DNA of 64,000 bases from positions 3,162,001-3,226,000 of the forward strand of contig NZ_AP023396.1 of assembly GCF_014466955.1 (NCBI RefSeq), in the 5' to 3' direction. A model generated the notes under the pieces. The model made no database searches and was not told the origin of the DNA. It saw nothing but the letters and a program-made list of their open reading frames with translations. Each line of letters begins with the position of its first letter. Within the stretch, counting starts at the first letter, position 1. The position numbers and the translations under genes are program-made. Source of the stretch: Nocardia wallacei. GTDB taxonomy: Bacteria; Actinomycetota; Actinomycetes; Mycobacteriales; Mycobacteriaceae. Positions 62,225 to 64,000 of this stretch are shown here, piece by piece.

Positions 62225-62425
62225 CTGTCTGGTTGCTACGCACCGATTCACCAGTGGATCAACCGAAGAGAATTCGCCCACGCGAATCTGGCGCCACTGG
62301 GTATCACGATCGATGAGCAGACGGTGCTGCGCTGGTACGGCGTGCTCCTGCAGCGGCTGGACGATTGTGCGGCGTGCGGCAGCGACACCTGTGCCGGTCC
62401 GGAGTCGGTCCTGTTCGCCGGATGA
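62225..62425 (+). pseudogene. Sixty-six-codon extension in frame after the membrane protein stop
   Basis: Directly after the TGA (62222-62224, followed by C) the same frame continues CTG TCT GGT and encodes APIHQWINRREFAHANLAPL, then GITIDEQTVLRWYGVLL and QRLDDCAACGSDTCAGPESV before a TGA at 62423. There is no ATG, GTG or TTG early in it that would start a separate gene. The cysteine cluster CAACGSDTC and GC-biased third positions look protein-coding. It could be a decayed gene, stop-codon read-through of the upstream gene, or a frame using a rare start. Confidence 0.4.
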
Positions 62426-62457
62426 CGCGGCGGAACAGCGCGAGTGTCGTGCCTGGA

Positions 62458-63330
62458 TCAAGCGCACTTGGCGATGACGGATTCCGCGTAGCGCTGCAGG
62501 TTGGAGATCTTGGTTTCCAGGGGCTCGGTGTCCGGGCCGGGGGTGTAGGGGTAGCGGAAGCCGACGATGACGTCGGTGACGCCCTTGTCCTCGAGGCGCT
62601 TGATGCCGTCGGGGGTGTAGGCGTCGAGGGAGGCGACGTGGATTTCGAAGGGGCCATTGCGGTCGCTCTGCGCGCGCAGTTCGGTGAGGCGGGCGAGCAT
62701 GCGGTCGAGGTCGTCGGCGTCGCCGCCGGCGTGCATCCAGCCGTCGCACAGACGCACCGCGCGGCGCAGCGCGGCATCGCTGTGGCCGCCGACCAGGATG
62801 GGCAGCGGCGCGGTCGGGGCGGGGGTGATCTTGATCTTGGCGATGTCGTAGAACTCGCCGTGGTATTCGAAGTACTCGCCGGTGCACAGGCCGCGTACCA
62901 CCTCGATGCACTCGTCCATGCGCTTGCCGCGCCGCTCGAACGGCACGCCCATGATCTCGAAGTCCTCCGGCCACGGGCTGATGCCCACACCGAGCACGAA
63001 CCGGTTGTTGCTCAGATACGCCAGCGAGGCGGCCTGCTTGGCGACCAATACCGGGGGGCGGATCGGCAGTTTGATCACGAACGGGTTGAACCGCAGCGTC
63101 GTGGTCGCGGCCGCGAGCGCCGCGGACAGCACGAAGGTCTCGATGAAGGGTTTGCCGTCGAGGAACTCCCGCGACCCGTCGGGCGTGTACGGATAGGTCG
63201 AATCCGATTCCGCCGGATACGCGATGCTGTCGGCGATCGACATGCCGTGGAACCCGGCGGCCTCCGCGGCCTGCGCCAGCGGGATGTAGTACGCGGGATC
63301 GGTCATCGCCTCCGCATAGGTGAAGCGCAT
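62458..63330 (-). CDS. F420-dependent LLM-class oxidoreductase
   Basis: The 290-residue protein is a luciferase-like monooxygenase-fold enzyme: AQAAEAAGFHGMSIADSIAY at the start, TTTLRFNPFVIKLPIRPPVL, AYLSNNRFVLGVGISPWPED, RGKRMDECIEVVRGL and ILVGGHSDAALRRAVRLCDG. Actinobacterial members of this length use coenzyme F420. The substrate is unknown. The ATG at 63330 follows GAGAGG. A KstR-like palindrome lies 25 nt upstream and a TetR gene is on the same strand further upstream. Confidence 0.85.
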   Translation of the reverse strand: MRFTYAEAMTDPAYYIPLAQAAEAAGFHGMSIADSIAYPAESDSTYPYTPDGSREFLDGKPFIETFVLSAALAAATTTLRFNPFVIKLPIRPPVLVAKQAASLAYLSNNRFVLGVGISPWPEDFEIMGVPFERRGKRMDECIEVVRGLCTGEYFEYHGEFYDIAKIKITPAPTAPLPILVGGHSDAALRRAVRLCDGWMHAGGDADDLDRMLARLTELRAQSDRNGPFEIHVASLDAYTPDGIKRLEDKGVTDVIVGFRYPYTPGPDTEPLETKISNLQRYAESVIAKCA

Positions 63331-63354
63331 CGAGGCATCCTCTCGGCTCAGAAC

Positions 63355-63368
63355 TAGAACAAATTCCA
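63355..63368. promoter_or_regulatory. KstR-like TetR-type operator candidate
   Basis: TAGAACAAATTCCA matches the cholesterol-regulator consensus TnnAACnnGTTnnA at all defined positions except one (G to A). It lies 25 nt upstream of the F420-dependent oxidoreductase ATG. The consensus belongs to KstR, but the nearby TetR protein could use a similar site; the assignment is tentative. Confidence 0.35.
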
Positions 63369-63545
63369 ATTTAGTCGAGATGGTAGCCCGGAGGGAGAAG
63401 GACTGTCCTGAGATCGGCCGATACCCTCCGCTTGCGGGTGTATTCTGCAGGCAGCGGCAGTATATCGAGAGTGGTGCGGACCGATCGGCCCAAGGATGTT
63501 CCGTGCTGTGGTGCGTGCCGGTCGCTCGCAGTTGTGTAACGTGTT

Positions 63546-64000
63546 CTACCGCGTGGGGCCCGCGTCGGGAGCATCGCCGTACACGACCAGCCAGATCGCC
63601 CGGCCCAGCGCCCGGGCCAGCTCCGTATCGCCGATTCCGGTGTCCGCCGAGAACGCCACGGTGATCGAGCGCTCCACCATCGAGGTCAGCACCACTGCGG
63701 TGGCGGCGGGGTCCAGATCCGCGCCGACCCGGCCCGCCGCGCGATCGGATTCCAGTCTGGCGCGGACCATTTCGGTGAATGTCGCGACTCGGGCGCGCCA
63801 GTACGCGCCGACATCCCGGTCGTAGGCGGCGACCTCGCTCAAGGCCAGCAGCAGGTAGCGGTGCCGCCGGAACCCGGCGATCATCGCCCCGATCGCGCGC
63901 GCCACGCCCGCCTGCCGGTCGGTGTGCTCGGTGCTCCACCACAGTTCGGCGGCTTCGAACAGATCTGCGGTGGCCAGGTCGGCCATCCGGATGAGCAGGC
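63546..64000 (-). CDS. TetR-family regulator, C-terminal part (cut by window edge)
   Basis: At least 150 residues of a helical ligand-binding domain are visible: ADLFEAAELWWSTEHTDRQA, IGAMIAGFRRHRYLLLALSE, LDPAATAVVLTSMVERSI and ALGRAIWLVVYGDAP. The pattern, ending in an IWLVVYG-like helix, is that of EthR-type TetR regulators. The helix-turn-helix lies beyond the window end. It is upstream of and on the same strand as the F420-dependent oxidoreductase, and so a candidate regulator of it. Confidence 0.7.
   Translation of the reverse strand, partial: LLIRMADLATADLFEAAELWWSTEHTDRQAGVARAIGAMIAGFRRHRYLLLALSEVAAYDRDVGAYWRARVATFTEMVRARLESDRAAGRVGADLDPAATAVVLTSMVERSITVAFSADTGIGDTELARALGRAIWLVVYGDAPDAGPTR

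Noticed and set aside
1..64000. CRISPR arrays, rRNA and tRNA genes
   Set aside because: No regularly spaced short repeats with unique spacers, no rRNA sequences and no cloverleaf ending in a CCA-type stem were seen in the intergenic regions.

Overview
The window is chromosomal, very GC-rich DNA from a mycolic-acid actinomycete, most likely Nocardia or a close relative. The basis is gene order plus codon bias. tesB-pdxT-yebC, ruvC-ruvA-ruvB, yajC-secD-secF-(peptide-binding lipoprotein)-apt-relA, and then ppiB (opposite strand) and hisS follow the order known from Mycobacterium tuberculosis (the Rv2605c to Rv2580c block). A cutinase and F420-type oxidoreductases also fit. No tRNA, rRNA, CRISPR array or complete insertion sequence was found.

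Layout. 1-6.4 kb is an accessory strip: a LysR-type remnant at the edge, an antibiotic-resistance type ABC-F gene behind a leaderless six-residue leader peptide, a 57-bp minisatellite, a TetR/PlsC pair with a double palindromic operator, a phosphotransferase, a small secreted protein, a PPOX-fold protein and a uridine-kinase-like protein with a degenerate P-loop. 6.4-15.5 kb holds tesB, pdxT and yebC, interrupted by signalling genes (a DevR-like regulator next to an Acg-type nitroreductase, a DesK-type kinase/regulator pair) and a KimA-like transporter. 15.6-19.1 kb holds an SMR guanidinium-type exporter, a macrodomain protein and the LexA-boxed ruvCAB operon. 19.1-22.4 kb holds an envelope protein and a TetR/Baeyer-Villiger monooxygenase pair. 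22.5-28.5 kb is yajC-secDF-lipoprotein-apt. 29.2-34.0 kb holds a second ABC-F gene, msrB-msrA, a DUF1460-type amidase-like protein and a metallophosphoesterase. relA (34.3-36.7 kb) is interrupted by an in-frame amber codon where relatives have tryptophan.

The main accessory system lies between relA and ppiB-hisS, which are neighbours in mycobacteria. About 19.4 kb (38.9-58.3 kb), all on the plus strand and mostly joined by 1-7 nt overlaps, encodes what looks like a type IV secretion apparatus: a cutinase, two P-loop-like proteins lacking the P-loop lysine, two tiny two-helix membrane proteins (VirB2-like), a lipoprotein and two related membrane-anchored proteins (VirB8/TcpC-like position), a VirB6-like polytopic protein, an SCO6880-type protein, a 1223-residue VirB4-like ATPase with a long disordered repeat-bearing N-terminus, an IS3-OrfA-like helix-turn-helix protein, a 45-bp-repeat open frame, an M23/SLT/NlpC-fold wall hydrolase whose NlpC part has lost its catalytic residues, a second lipoprotein, a VirD4/TraG coupling ATPase and a DUF4913 protein. 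No relaxase, integrase or att site was seen. I therefore infer a fixed chromosomal secretion system, probably for protein export or contact-dependent functions, rather than an active conjugative element.

The right end holds ppiB and hisS, a small membrane protein followed in frame by a 66-codon extension beyond its stop, an F420-dependent oxidoreductase with a candidate TetR-type operator, and a truncated TetR gene at the edge.
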